A stretch of DNA of 64,000 bases from JADJPO01 sp963828555 (GCA_963828555.1 CAWHEL010000002.1:62001-126000), one strand, 5' to 3'. Positions 34,573 through 43,337 are shown, counted from the first letter of the stretch. A program made the numbers and translations. Notes: generated by a model from the sequence alone, not told the origin.

Positions 34573-35160
34573 TCACGAACCGCCGGCCAACGGTGCGGCA
34601 CCCCCGCCGAGGAGCGCCTGGTCGAGGAAAACGACGACACGCTCCTCCCACTCCTGGGGCAGGGCCCGAAGCCCGCCCGTGTGGGAGGCCTCCGGCACCA
34701 CTCACAGGGCGACGTTCCCCGGCGGGGAGGCCGCAGCGGCAGTCGCCTGCTGATGGCGTCCGGCGCTCACCTCGTCCGGCACGCCGCCGGCGACGATCAG
34801 CAGGATCGGACGCGGTGCCGTGGCGGTCTCGGAGCGGGCCAGGGCAGGCGGGGCCGGGGCAGTGGTCAACAGGCCATGAACAGCTCGGTGAGCCGGTTGA
34901 CCCCACCCATGGACTCACCCAGGACGGCGAACCGTCCGGGCCGCACGTCGTCCCGCGTCTGGAGGTGGGTCACCGCCGCCATGACGTCCTGGTCTCCGTA
35001 CCAGCCGTAGTTCATCGCCCGGCCCCCGCTGCGCCCCATCCCCCGCGGGTCGACCAGCAGCGCCTTTTAGCCGTGTCGGGCGAGCACCTCGGCCTGGTCC
35101 AGCCGCACCTCCCCGGTGAACCGGTCCCATCGTCCACCCGCGTCAGCGGTCGGGGCAGCT
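34573..35160 (-). pseudogene. Decayed alpha/beta hydrolase
   Basis: Three minus-strand pieces add up to a dienelactone/S15-type hydrolase. LDQAEVLARHG ends in an in-frame TAA (35067-35069); reading continues as KALLVDPRGMGRSGGRAMN and the nucleophile elbow VLGESMGGVNRL, then a stop. Later frames give APRPILLIVAGG and the typical C-terminus HTGGLRALPQEWEERVV ending at 34573. The N-terminal half is missing, and at least one nonsense codon and frame changes are present. It cannot make an active enzyme. The adjacent GAF-EAL gene begins just beyond its broken end. Confidence 0.75.
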
Positions 35161-35201
35161 CGACCGCTCAAGATCCTGGCCAGATTGCCGACGACGGACT
35201 C

Positions 35202-36452
35202 GTGTGGAAGAAGCGGACGGACGCCGAGCAGCAGGTCGCCGAACTGCTGCGCACGGCCAAGCACGCACTGGGCCTGAGCGTCGCCTTCCTCACCCGGATG
35301 GACGGAACCACCCAGACGCTCGAGGTGGTCGAGAGCTCGATCCCGCTGCTGTTCCAGGACGGCGCGACCCAGCCGCAGGCGACCACCTTCTGCCAGGCGA
35401 TCCTCGACGGCACCCTGCCCGCGGTGATCCCGGACGTCGCCGCGCTGCCCGAGGCCAAGCGATTGCCGGCGGCGAGGTTCCCCCGGATCCGCAGCTACGT
35501 GAGCGTGCCGGTGACTTTGAGCGACGGCTCCCTGTACGGCACCTTCTGTGCGGCAGCGCTCAGCTCGGACAAGGGCCTGACCAAGCGTGACCAGTCGTTG
35601 ATGGATGTCCTGGCCAGCGCTGCCGCCGTGATCATCGAGCCCGGGGTGCACGAGGCCGAACGCACCCGGGAGATCCGTCACCGGCTCGATCCCCTGATGG
35701 CCGCCGGCGGGCCCGACGTCGTCCTACAGCCGATCGTCAGCCTGGGCACCGGGACCCGGATCGGCGCCGAGGCTCTGAGCCGGTTCCCTGTCGCGTGGGG
35801 CAGGCCACCGGACGTCTGTTTCGAGGAGGCGCACAGCATCGGCCGCGGGGTGCGCCTGGAGCTGATGGCTCTGGAACGGGCCGCGGCGCTGCTGGACCGG
35901 GTGTCCGGCTATGTCGCGATGAACGTCTCCCCGCAGACGATGCTGCACCCGGAGTGTCTCGCCCTGTTCGACCGACTGCCCGGCGATCGTCTACTGGTCG
36001 AACTCTCCGAGCACGACCCGGTCGAGGACTACGCCGCGCTGACGGCGGTGCTCGCCCCCTTGCGGGCCAAGGGCGCCCGGCTCGCCATCGACGACGTCGG
36101 CGCGGGCTTCTCGTCGCTGCGGCACATCGTGCTCACCGCACCGGACGTGATCAAGATCGACCGCACCATCGCGGCCGGGGTGGCGGAAGACCCCGTGCTG
36201 CACACCCTGGTCCGCGCCCTGGTGCAGTTCGCCCACGGGGCGGGCGCGAGTGTCGTGGCCGAAGGGATCGAGACCGCGCAGGATGCCGAAGCGCTGCATC
36301 GCTTGGGGGTGGACAGCGGCCAGGGCTGGTTCTTCGGCCGCCCCGGCCCGGCCGAGTCGGTCGACGACCTTCCCGCGTGGACGCCGCCGCAGTCGGCCGC
36401 GGTGCCCCGACCCCGGGCCGCTGCGGCCGAGACCGGTTCAGCGACACGGTGA
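35202..36452 (+). CDS. GAF-EAL c-di-GMP phosphodiesterase-like protein
   Basis: 416 residues from the GTG at 35202; the start is uncertain because the frame is open far upstream, through antisense of the hydrolase pseudogene. A GAF domain (about 10-150) has TFCQAILDGTLPAVIPDV and SYVSVPVTLSDGSLYGTFC. The EAL domain (about 165-395) keeps GAEALSRF, AMNVSPQTML, VELSEHD, LAIDDVGAGFSSLRH, DVIKIDRTI and VVAEGIET, which includes the metal-binding residues, so c-di-GMP hydrolysis is plausible. It could oppose the GGDEF protein at 8641. It lies between two pseudogenes. Confidence 0.88.
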   Translation: MWKKRTDAEQQVAELLRTAKHALGLSVAFLTRMDGTTQTLEVVESSIPLLFQDGATQPQATTFCQAILDGTLPAVIPDVAALPEAKRLPAARFPRIRSYVSVPVTLSDGSLYGTFCAAALSSDKGLTKRDQSLMDVLASAAAVIIEPGVHEAERTREIRHRLDPLMAAGGPDVVLQPIVSLGTGTRIGAEALSRFPVAWGRPPDVCFEEAHSIGRGVRLELMALERAAALLDRVSGYVAMNVSPQTMLHPECLALFDRLPGDRLLVELSEHDPVEDYAALTAVLAPLRAKGARLAIDDVGAGFSSLRHIVLTAPDVIKIDRTIAAGVAEDPVLHTLVRALVQFAHGAGASVVAEGIETAQDAEALHRLGVDSGQGWFFGRPGPAESVDDLPAWTPPQSAAVPRPRAAAAETGSATR

Positions 36453-36492
36453 TCTGCACTCCCCCTGTCGGTGCGCACGAAGAAGCGACGAA

Positions 36493-37072
36493 TCAGTCGG
36501 CCAGCTTCTCCCAGACCGACACGTGCTGCTGGCTGTGGCGGGCGAAGGGCTCGCGATGCCATCCACTCCAGCGTTCACGGAGCCGCAGGCCGGCCAGCTC
36601 GGCCATCAGGTCGAGTTCGGACGGCCAGACGTAGCGGAAGGGAAACGAGGTCATGCAGCCCCGCCCGTCGACGATCTCGACATAGTTCGACGACATGTTC
36701 TTGGTGGCGATGTCGTAGACGTCGAAGGCCCAACGGGTATCGCTCGCCTCGAGCGGGACGACGGTCTCGCCGGGCGACAGCCGGTGCAACTCCGGCAGCA
36801 TGACCTCGACGACGAACGCCCCGCCAGGCTCCAGGTGCGCCGCGACATTGCCAACATCTCGATGCCGTGGACGGCGACGCCGCGCAGCGCCAGCGGCAGC
36901 GGCAGAGCGATCCGCCCTGTGCCCACGCCCAACTCCAGAGCGCGCCCGCCGCGGCGAGATCGGCCAGGAGGTCGACCGTGGCGTCGACCACTACCGCGTC
37001 GAACATCTCGGCACAGGATTCGTCATAGGTCGCCGCAACGCTCTGCGAGAAGTAGCCGTCCTCGTCGTCCAT
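36493..37072 (-). pseudogene. Frameshifted and internally deleted SAM methyltransferase
   Basis: From the ATG at 37072 the frame reads DDEDGYFSQSVAATYDESC to about 36950, then the family continues in a second frame as ALELGVGTGRIALPL and VHGIEMLA, then in a third frame as NVAAHLEPGGAFVVEVML to SVWEKLAD at 36493. Between GIEM and NVAAHL about 50 residues expected of this class I methyltransferase family are missing. Two frame changes and the deletion mean that it is not functional. The C-terminal part, SFPFRYVWPSELDLMA, is well preserved, so decay looks recent. Confidence 0.82.
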
Positions 37073-37182
37073 CGCCGGACCGTAACGCGCGGGTGGAGTT
37101 CGGACGAGGCAATAGCCGTGCAGCTGTCGGCAGTGGCCTCCGGCCCTGGCACCGGCCCCTCGAACCTCGCAGGATGAGGAGC

Positions 37183-37692
37183 ATGAGCACTACGACCCCA
37201 GTTGCCTTCGATCCCGCACAACAGCTCGCCATCGCCCGGCGCGCCATCGCCAAGAACTCCTTCTGCGTGCTCGCCACCTCGTCTGCGAGCAATCGGCCGC
37301 ACGCCGTCGGCCTGCTGTACGCCGCCGTGGACACGACTGTCTACTTCCTGGTGGGCGAGGACACGATCAAGGCCCGCAACGTGAAGGAGAACCCGCGCGT
37401 GGCGGTGTGCATCCCGGTGCGCAAGTATCCGTTCGGCCCGCCGATGGCCGTGCAGTTCCAGGGCATGGCCGAGGTGTTGACCGGCGATGATCCCGGGATC
37501 CGGCAGCTGCTCAGCACGGGCCGGCTCAAGCGCATCGCCGGCCACGGCGCCGCCGACAAGCCCGGCACCTGCTTCTTGAAGGTCACCCCGGTGCGCAGCA
37601 TCTCCACCTACGGCCTGGGCATTCCGATCCTGCGCCTCCTGCGCGACGTCTCCCAAGGAGCCCGCAGCGTGGACCTGAGGACTCAGCGCTGA
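37183..37692 (+). CDS. Pyridoxamine 5'-phosphate oxidase-family protein (F420/FMN-binding split barrel)
   Basis: 169 residues. The split-barrel pattern is clear: KNSFCVLATSSASNRPHAVGL (in two parts, about 25-45), YFLVGEDTIKARNVKENPRVAVCIP and VQFQGMAEVLTGDD. This is the small PPOX type that binds F420, FMN or heme. The substrate is unknown. CAGGAT ends seven bases before the ATG at 37183; an in-frame ATG at 37174 overlaps that box and is less likely. Its stop codon abuts the stop of the convergent pseudogene, forming TGATCA at 37690-37695. It is not close to the PPOX protein at 27715. Confidence 0.82.
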   Translation: MSTTTPVAFDPAQQLAIARRAIAKNSFCVLATSSASNRPHAVGLLYAAVDTTVYFLVGEDTIKARNVKENPRVAVCIPVRKYPFGPPMAVQFQGMAEVLTGDDPGIRQLLSTGRLKRIAGHGAADKPGTCFLKVTPVRSISTYGLGIPILRLLRDVSQGARSVDLRTQR

Positions 37693-38060
37693 TCAGCCGC
37701 CGTCGGACTGCGTCGCGGCCGATGGGCCGACGGGGACGGCCAACGTTTCGACGGAGGTCGCCCATCGCCCGGTGATCAACCAGCAGCCCTCCTCGGGGAA
37801 GTTGATCCCCGAGGGCCCCGGACCGCCGGGCACCTCGCGGTCGATCACGGTCGACGTTCCGGCCAGCTCCCCGTGCAGCCGCAGCCCGTCCACACCCGCC
37901 TGTGTGCCCACCTGTGCCTGGGGCCTGGCCACCCAGAGGATCTTGGTCCGCACGGTGGATCGGCGGAGAAGATCGGCGGGTGGTTGAACAGCACGCCGAG
38001 CAGGTCACCGCCCGCGCCGATCACGTGCGGCACGCCCGAGCCGTCATCGGTGAAGCCCGT
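37693..38060 (-). pseudogene. Frameshifted gene of unknown function
   Basis: One minus-strand frame gives GVPHVIGAGGDLLGVLFNHPP from about 38035 to 37975, and another continues as RTKILWVARPQAQVG through LRLHGELAGTSTVI, FPEEGCWLITGRWATS and to the stop at 37693. The pieces together resemble a secreted actinobacterial protein of unknown role in which GxCWxLTxxW closes a beta-sandwich. The join near 37945-37960 needs a frame change and no N-terminus or signal peptide remains. A short intact protein of 86 residues from 37953 is possible but less likely. Confidence 0.55.
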
Positions 38061-38195
38061 CCGAGCCCACTCCGGCCCCTACCGCCAGCCCGACCGCCAA
38101 CACCCCACCGTCAACCCACGCCCACCCCTGACCCCCTCCCCGCACTGCGCCCACCTCCGCCTGCTCATACACCGCCGACGGGGGTCGGGTCCGGA

Positions 38196-39566
38196 TCAGC
38201 ACTCGATGACGTTGACCGCGAGGCCCCCGCGCGAGGTCTCCTTGTACTTGATCTTCATGTCGGCGCCGGTCTCCCGCATGGTCTTGATCACATTGTCCAG
38301 AGAGACCACATGGGTGCCGTTGCCGCGCAGCGCCATCCGGGTGGCGTTGATCGCCTTCACCGCCGCCATCGCGTTCCGCTCGATGCACGGGATCTGCACC
38401 AGGCCCCCCACCGGGTCGCAGGTCAGCCCGAGGTTGTGCTCCATCGCGATCTCGGCGGCGTTCTCCACTTGTTCAGGGCTGCCGCCCATCACCTCGGTCA
38501 GCCCCGCCGCCGCCATCGAGCAGGCGGATCCGACCTCGCCCTGGCAGCCGACCTCGGCGCCGGAGATCGAGGCCATCGTCTTGTAGATCACCCCGATCGC
38601 GCCCGCAGTGAGCAGGAAGCGAACCACGCCCTCGTCCGAGGCTCCGGGCACGAAGTTCCGGTAGTAGTGCAGCACCGCAGGGATCACCCCGGCGGCCCCG
38701 TTCGTCGGCGCGGTCACCACCCGCCCACCCGAGGCGTTCTCCTCGTTCACGGCCAGCGCATAGAGGTTGACCCAGTCCATCGCGTGCAGCGGGTCGTGCC
38801 ACTGCCCGGCCTCGGCGGTCAGCTGACGGTGCAGGTCGTGCGCGCGGCGCTCGACCTTCAGCCCGCCCGGCAGTACCCCGTCGGCGGAGCAGCCGCGCGT
38901 CACGCAGGCCCGCATCACCTCCCAGATCCGCACCAGGTCGTCGTGCACCTCCGTCTCACTGCGCCGCACCAACTCGTTGCGCCGCATCACCTCGCTGATC
39001 GCGATACCATGTGCCTTGGCCAGCTCCAGCAGCTCCGCCCCGGTCGCGAACGGCAGCGGCAGCGGCGTGGCATCGGCCACCACCGGCTCCGCGCCGTCCT
39101 CGCCGGCGACGAACCCGCCGCCCACCGAGTAGTAGATCCGCGCCTCCAGCTCCACGCCGGATGCATCCAGGGCGGCGAAGCGCATTCCGTTGGGGTGCAA
39201 CGGAAGTGTCTTCCGCCGATGCATCACCACGTCGGCGTCCACGTCGAACGGCAGGCGCCGTCCGCCATGCAGTTCCAACACCCCCGAGGAACGGACGCCG
39301 GCCACGAGTGCCGGCGCCGCATCGACGTCCACCGATTCGGGAAGCTCACCCATCAGGCCGAGGACGACGGCGCCCACACTGCCGTGTCCGTGCCCGGTCG
39401 CGCCCAGCGACCCGAACAGCTCCGCCCGCACCTGGGCCACCTCTGCCAGCACCCCGGACTCCGCGAGCCGGTCGGTGAACAGGCGCGCCGCGCGCATCGG
39501 CCCGACCGTGTGCGAGCTGGACGGCCCGATCCCGATCGAGAACAGATCGAACACGCTGATCGCCAT
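38196..39566 (-). CDS. sdaA: L-serine ammonia-lyase (single-chain, iron-sulfur)
   Basis: 456 residues. It opens SVFDLFSIGIGPSSSHTVGP and has LFGSLGATGHGHG in the beta domain, then GRVVTAPTNGAAGVIPA and EVGCQGEVGSACSMAAAGL with the iron-sulfur cysteines, and GLTCDPVGGLVQIPCIERNA. It deaminates L-serine to pyruvate and ammonia using a [4Fe-4S] cluster in the cytoplasm. TAGGGT lies five bases before the ATG at 39566, suggesting leaderless transcription. The 135 bases after its stop are C-rich and hold no gene. Confidence 0.95.
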   Translation of the reverse strand: MAISVFDLFSIGIGPSSSHTVGPMRAARLFTDRLAESGVLAEVAQVRAELFGSLGATGHGHGSVGAVVLGLMGELPESVDVDAAPALVAGVRSSGVLELHGGRRLPFDVDADVVMHRRKTLPLHPNGMRFAALDASGVELEARIYYSVGGGFVAGEDGAEPVVADATPLPLPFATGAELLELAKAHGIAISEVMRRNELVRRSETEVHDDLVRIWEVMRACVTRGCSADGVLPGGLKVERRAHDLHRQLTAEAGQWHDPLHAMDWVNLYALAVNEENASGGRVVTAPTNGAAGVIPAVLHYYRNFVPGASDEGVVRFLLTAGAIGVIYKTMASISGAEVGCQGEVGSACSMAAAGLTEVMGGSPEQVENAAEIAMEHNLGLTCDPVGGLVQIPCIERNAMAAVKAINATRMALRGNGTHVVSLDNVIKTMRETGADMKIKYKETSRGGLAVNVIEC

Positions 39567-39571
39567 GGCGC

Positions 39572-39577
39572 ACCCTA
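39572..39577 (-). promoter_or_regulatory. Probable -10 box (TAGGGT) of sdaA
   Basis: Read on the minus strand, TAGGGT ends five bases before the ATG at 39566 with no ribosome site between. Confidence 0.4.
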
Positions 39578-39630
39578 CTTCGGTCGGCTCGGAACGGCGT
39601 GGGGCTTCGGCCGGTTGTCGGCACCGGACG

Positions 39631-40440
39631 ATGGATGATGACCCCGTGGACGCCGTACCGCAAGCACACCCGGCCGCCGAGCCCGCGCGGCGCACCCGGC
39701 GCGTGCTCGAGATCTGGATCGTGCTCGGGCTCTCCCTCGGCCAGTCCGCCGTCTACGCGATGATCGATCTGGGCGGCAAGCTCACGGCCGGCCCGCCGCT
39801 GGCCGCGCAGACGGCCACTGTGAACCGCTCGGTCAGCCCCCGGCCCTACCTGGACCTCAGCTACCAGCTGGCCGGCATCGTGTTCACCCTGGTGCCAGTG
39901 GCCCTGGTGCTCTGGCTGCTCGCCGAGCCAGCCGGGACGGCGATCCGGTCGGTCCTGCGCCGGATCGGGCTGGACGCCGCGCGCCCCGCCCACGACCTGG
40001 CGCACGGTGCGCTGCTCGCCGCGATGATCGGCCTGCCGGGCCTCGGGCTGTACGTGGTCGGCCGCCAGTTGGGCATCTCGGCCACCGTGATCCCCTCCGC
40101 CCTGAACGACTACTGGTGGACCGTGCCGGTCCTGATCGCGCAGGCGCTGAAGAACGCCCTACTCGAAGAGGTGATCGTGGTCGGGTACCTGATCACCCGG
40201 CTGCGCCAGCTGGGCTGGCCCGCCTGGGTGGTGCTCGGGGCGAGCGCTGTGCTACGTGGCAGCTACCACCTGTATCAGGGCTTCGGCGCGTTCATCGGCA
40301 ACGTGGTGATGGGCCTGGTCTTCGGAGAGTGGTTCCGCCGCCGGGGCCGGGTGATGCCACTGGTGATCGCGCATACGCTGCTCGACATCGCCGCCTTCGT
40401 CGGCTATCAACTCTTCGCCAGCGCACTCGGCCTGACCTAG
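39631..40440 (+). CDS. CPBP-family intramembrane metalloprotease-like protein
   Basis: 269 residues with about seven hydrophobic segments. The Abi/CPBP motifs lie in the C-terminal half: LLEEVIVVGYLITRL (motif 1, about 180-195; Gly replaces the usual Arg of EExxxR), SYHLYQGFGAFIGNVVMG (motif 2, His) and IAHTLLDIAAF (motif 3, His and Asp). Family members cleave membrane proteins, or have lost activity and serve as immunity proteins. The Arg-to-Gly change is seen in some active homologues. No bacteriocin gene is adjacent. The start at 39631 is a simple first choice; a GTG at 39646 is possible. Confidence 0.82.
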   Translation: MDDDPVDAVPQAHPAAEPARRTRRVLEIWIVLGLSLGQSAVYAMIDLGGKLTAGPPLAAQTATVNRSVSPRPYLDLSYQLAGIVFTLVPVALVLWLLAEPAGTAIRSVLRRIGLDAARPAHDLAHGALLAAMIGLPGLGLYVVGRQLGISATVIPSALNDYWWTVPVLIAQALKNALLEEVIVVGYLITRLRQLGWPAWVVLGASAVLRGSYHLYQGFGAFIGNVVMGLVFGEWFRRRGRVMPLVIAHTLLDIAAFVGYQLFASALGLT

Positions 40441-40471
40441 GCCCTCGGCCCTGCTCCTCGGAGGAACCGGC

Positions 40472-40963
40472 ATGCATCGCGCGTCATCCGCAGTGGCCCT
40501 GACCCTCGCCCTCGCTCTGACGACGCTCACCGGCTGCACCGGCGACGCCGCGCAGACCACCACACAACCGCCGCCGTCCACCTACTGGTCGTTCTCACCT
40601 CCGCTGTCCTCCCCGGCGGCGACGCCGGCAACGCCTCCTGTGTCCGCGACAGCCTCGGTTCCGTCGTCCACGCCGTCGACCGCGCAGATTCCCGCCGGCT
40701 ACCTGGGCTCCTGGAACCTCGACAAGGCCGCCTGCGGCACCGAGAGCGAGGGCCGGCTGACCCTCGAGCCGCGCCGGATCACCTTCTACGAGTCCGCCGG
40801 ACCGATCACCGCCGTGCTCGTGGAGGGCAACGTGGTGACGATCAAGGCCACGCTCACCGGCGAGGGAACGACCTGGGAGCAGACGACCCGGTTCACCCTC
40901 TCCGCGGACGGCGCACAGCTCACCGATCTGTCCACCACCACCCTGCGCTTCCGCTGCCCTTGA
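40472..40963 (+). CDS. Lipoprotein of unknown function
   Basis: 163 residues. The N-terminus has a signal peptide with lipobox LTGC (Cys22), so the mature protein is lipid-anchored on the outer membrane face. A Pro/Ser/Thr-rich spacer (about 25-75) leads to a compact beta-rich domain of about 85 residues (AGYLGSWNLDKAACG to TLRFRCP) with two Cys that could pair. The fold resembles small lipocalin-like copies in other secreted actinobacterial proteins; the ligand is unknown. GGAGG precedes the ATG by seven bases. It follows the CPBP gene by 31 bases and may share its transcript. Confidence 0.8.
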   Translation: MHRASSAVALTLALALTTLTGCTGDAAQTTTQPPPSTYWSFSPPLSSPAATPATPPVSATASVPSSTPSTAQIPAGYLGSWNLDKAACGTESEGRLTLEPRRITFYESAGPITAVLVEGNVVTIKATLTGEGTTWEQTTRFTLSADGAQLTDLSTTTLRFRCP

Positions 40964-40986
40964 GGCGCACGGCCGGAGCGCGCGTC

Positions 40987-40992
40987 TACCAT
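40987..40992 (+). promoter_or_regulatory. Probable -10 box (TACCAT) of the PhyH gene
   Basis: TACCAT ends eight bases before the ATG at 41001 with no ribosome site, which fits a leaderless transcript. Confidence 0.45.
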
Positions 40993-41000
40993 CGCCCGTC

Positions 41001-41825
41001 ATGGGACGACTCATCGGTGACGAGCAGGTCGCGCAGTATGCCCGCGACGGCCTCACGCTGGTCCGCGGGGCCCTCACCCCTCAGGAGGTCGAGACTGCGC
41101 GCGGCGCCATCGCGCAGGTGCTCGATGAGCCGGGCCCGTTGGCCCAGGTGGCCAGCGGCTCCGATGATCCGGGGCGGTTCTTCGAGGACTTCCGCCGTTG
41201 GCAGGACGTGCCCGCCATCGAGGCCCTCGCCCGCTCGCCCCGGGTGTGCCAGATCGCCGCCGACCTGCTGCGCGCCACGGCGCCGCGCGACGTCGTCCGC
41301 CTCTATCACGATCATGTTCTGGTCAAGGAGGGCGGCACCTGCCAGCGGACCCCGTGGCACCAGGACCAGCCGTACTACAACGTGGACGGCGAGGGCACCT
41401 CGGCCTGGATCCCGGTCGATCCGGTGCCCGAGGGCGGCTGCCTGGAGCTGGTCGCCGGAACCCACCGCGGGCCGTGGCTGATGCCCCGCACCTTCCTCAC
41501 CGGAGAGGCCAAGTGGTTCCCCGACGGCTCGCTCGCCGAGCTCCCCGACATCGAGGCCGACCGGGACGCCTTCGACATCAGGCGGTTCGAGATGCAGCCC
41601 GGCGATGCGATCTTCTTCGACTTCCTCACCGTGCACGGCGCGCCGGGGTTCCCGTTCGCCGGCCGGCGACGGGTGCTGTCCCTGCGCTACCTGTCACCCG
41701 CGGCCCGGCACGCACCGCGGCGCTGGCGCACCTCGCCGCCGTTCGAGGGCCTCGAGCTGGACCTGGCCGAAGGGGCGGTGATGGAACACCCGCTCTTTCC
41801 CGTTGTCTGGCCGCTCAGCGGCTGA
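41001..41825 (+). CDS. Phytanoyl-CoA dioxygenase family protein
   Basis: 274 residues. The Fe(II) facial triad is visible as His-x-Asp in PWHQDQPYY (about 120-122) and the distal His in LTVHGAPGF (about 211), followed by the 2-oxoglutarate Arg in GRRRVLSLRY. PhyH enzymes hydroxylate aliphatic or amino-acid-like substrates such as phytanoyl-CoA or ectoine. No ectoine genes are near, so the substrate is unknown. The last 11 bases overlap the convergent sigma-factor gene. Confidence 0.88.
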   Translation: MGRLIGDEQVAQYARDGLTLVRGALTPQEVETARGAIAQVLDEPGPLAQVASGSDDPGRFFEDFRRWQDVPAIEALARSPRVCQIAADLLRATAPRDVVRLYHDHVLVKEGGTCQRTPWHQDQPYYNVDGEGTSAWIPVDPVPEGGCLELVAGTHRGPWLMPRTFLTGEAKWFPDGSLAELPDIEADRDAFDIRRFEMQPGDAIFFDFLTVHGAPGFPFAGRRRVLSLRYLSPAARHAPRRWRTSPPFEGLELDLAEGAVMEHPLFPVVWPLSG

Positions 41826-42357
41826 CCGAGGCGGGGTCGAGCAGTGGACGCAGCCGTTCCAGCGATCGGGCGCTCTGGCTCTTGACCACGGATTCGGAGA
41901 CGCCCACCATGCGCGCCACCTGCTCGATGGTCAGGTCCTCCCAGTAGCGCAGCACGACGATCGCCCGGTCCCGGGCTGGCAGGGTGGCCAGCACGTCGAC
42001 CAGGGTCAGCCGCAGATCGGCCCGGCCAGGCCCGTCGAGCCTGCCGTCGAGCCGCTCAGCCGTCCGGCCGGTCAGCTGGTCGTCGCGGAACTCGGCCACC
42101 GCGACCTCGGAGGAACTGCGCCGGCGCCTGTGATCCAGGAAGCAGTTCATCAGCACGGTCTGCGCGAAGGCCGGCGGGTTGTCCGGCGGCCCGGATCGGC
42201 CCCAGGCGGCGTAGGTCTTGGCGAGGGCGCTCTGGGCCAGATCCTCCGCCAGGTGCCAGTCCCGGCAGAGCAGGAAGGCCGTGCGCCGCAGCCGCTGTCC
42301 GTAGTCGGTGGCGAACGCGACGAACTCCTCGTCGCGAGCCGCTCCGGTCTGTCGCAT
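41815..42357 (-). CDS. ECF RNA polymerase sigma factor, SigE-like (SigE family)
   Basis: 180 residues. Region 2 is FATDYGQRLRRTAFLLCRDWHLAEDLAQ (in two parts, about 13-42) and region 4 is VDVLATLPARDRAIVVLRYW with TIEQVARMVGVSESVVKSQ, the -35 reading helix. This is the small actinobacterial SigE-type ECF group (under 190 residues). The ATG at 42357 overlaps the stop of the upstream membrane protein gene (TGATG), which is likely to encode its regulator. It would direct RNA polymerase to a small stress regulon; no targets are evident here. Confidence 0.9.
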   Translation of the reverse strand: MRQTGAARDEEFVAFATDYGQRLRRTAFLLCRDWHLAEDLAQSALAKTYAAWGRSGPPDNPPAFAQTVLMNCFLDHRRRRSSSEVAVAEFRDDQLTGRTAERLDGRLDGPGRADLRLTLVDVLATLPARDRAIVVLRYWEDLTIEQVARMVGVSESVVKSQSARSLERLRPLLDPASVSR

Positions 42358-43337
42358 CACGCGCCCAGGCTCGGGTCGGCGGCCAGCGCAACGGCCTGCT
42401 CCGTGGTCAGCGGCCGGTTGGCCGGCGGGTTGGTCGTGCCGTCCCAGGCGAGGCAGCTCGCGTTGCCGAGGTATACCGACCGCCCGTCGGGGTGGGTCAC
42501 GTTGATGATCTGGTCCTGGATGCAGTTGCCGGGGATCCGCTGGATCGTCACCGTGGAGCCGTCCGGCAGGACCCGGGCCACCGTGCGGTCCGCCAGCGTC
42601 GCCTGCTTCATGCCGTCCGGCGCGGTGGTGATCACGGGGTGCGGGGCATCCGGGATCACCCTCACCTCGGCATCCGCTGGGTCGTACGGCTCACCGCGCA
42701 CGACGCTGATCCTGAACATGCCGGGACCCTGGGCACCGGCGACGTTCACCTCGATCAGGGTCCCGCTGTCCGGCACCGCGGACGTCGTTGCCCTGCCGCT
42801 GACGCCTGCGGCACGCAGCGCGGCGATCACCTGGTTCTCCACCACGGTCCGACTCACTGCGGCCGAGGGCGTGCTCTGCCGCGGTGAGGCCCCGGACGCC
42901 GTGGGATCCGAGGTCGTCGGGTCGGACGCAGAGGGATCAGAGATCGGATCGACAGACGGGGACGCCGAGGGCACCGCCGGGGACTCCGGGGTGATGGGCC
43001 TGCCGGCTGCGGAGGACGATCCGGTGGGCGTCGGCGAACCGGTGCCGGCAGCGGGCGACCCGGCAGTCTGGGAGGAGAGCGCTGCCGGCTCGATCGCCGA
43101 GGTGCCCCCGAGCAGCAGCCCGGGCACCGTCACCGCCGCCACGGCCATCACCGAGACCGCCGCGGTCGCCGCCGCGACCTGGGCCAGCATGCGGTTGCGC
43201 CGCCGGCGCCGACCGAGCCGCAGGGACCCGGTTACCAGGTCTCCGAGGGGAGCTCCGGCGAGGGAACTCGTCTCGGAGTCCAACAGGGTGCGCAGCTGGT
43301 GGCTGAGCGCGATCTCGTCGGACGGTGACAGAGCCAT
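42357..43337 (-). CDS. Single-pass membrane protein, probable anti-sigma partner of the ECF factor
   Basis: 326 residues from the ATG at 43337, preceded by GGGGGGAAG. About 48 cytoplasmic residues end in an Arg cluster, then a membrane helix (about 51-74), a long Ser/Pro/Thr/Ala linker and an extracellular domain with two Cys (GNCIQDQI and NASCLAW). There is no HxxxCxxC zinc motif of classical anti-sigma factors, so the role rests on its overlap with the sigma gene and its topology. The extracellular part may sense an envelope signal. In this pair the membrane gene precedes the sigma gene. Confidence 0.7.
   Translation of the reverse strand: MALSPSDEIALSHQLRTLLDSETSSLAGAPLGDLVTGSLRLGRRRRRNRMLAQVAAATAAVSVMAVAAVTVPGLLLGGTSAIEPAALSSQTAGSPAAGTGSPTPTGSSSAAGRPITPESPAVPSASPSVDPISDPSASDPTTSDPTASGASPRQSTPSAAVSRTVVENQVIAALRAAGVSGRATTSAVPDSGTLIEVNVAGAQGPGMFRISVVRGEPYDPADAEVRVIPDAPHPVITTAPDGMKQATLADRTVARVLPDGSTVTIQRIPGNCIQDQIINVTHPDGRSVYLGNASCLAWDGTTNPPANRPLTTEQAVALAADPSLGA

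Noticed and set aside
34167..35200. Plus-strand extension of the GAF-EAL frame upstream of 35202
   Set aside because: This part runs antisense to the methyltransferase gene and the hydrolase pseudogene and has shadow-like composition, so it is not coding.
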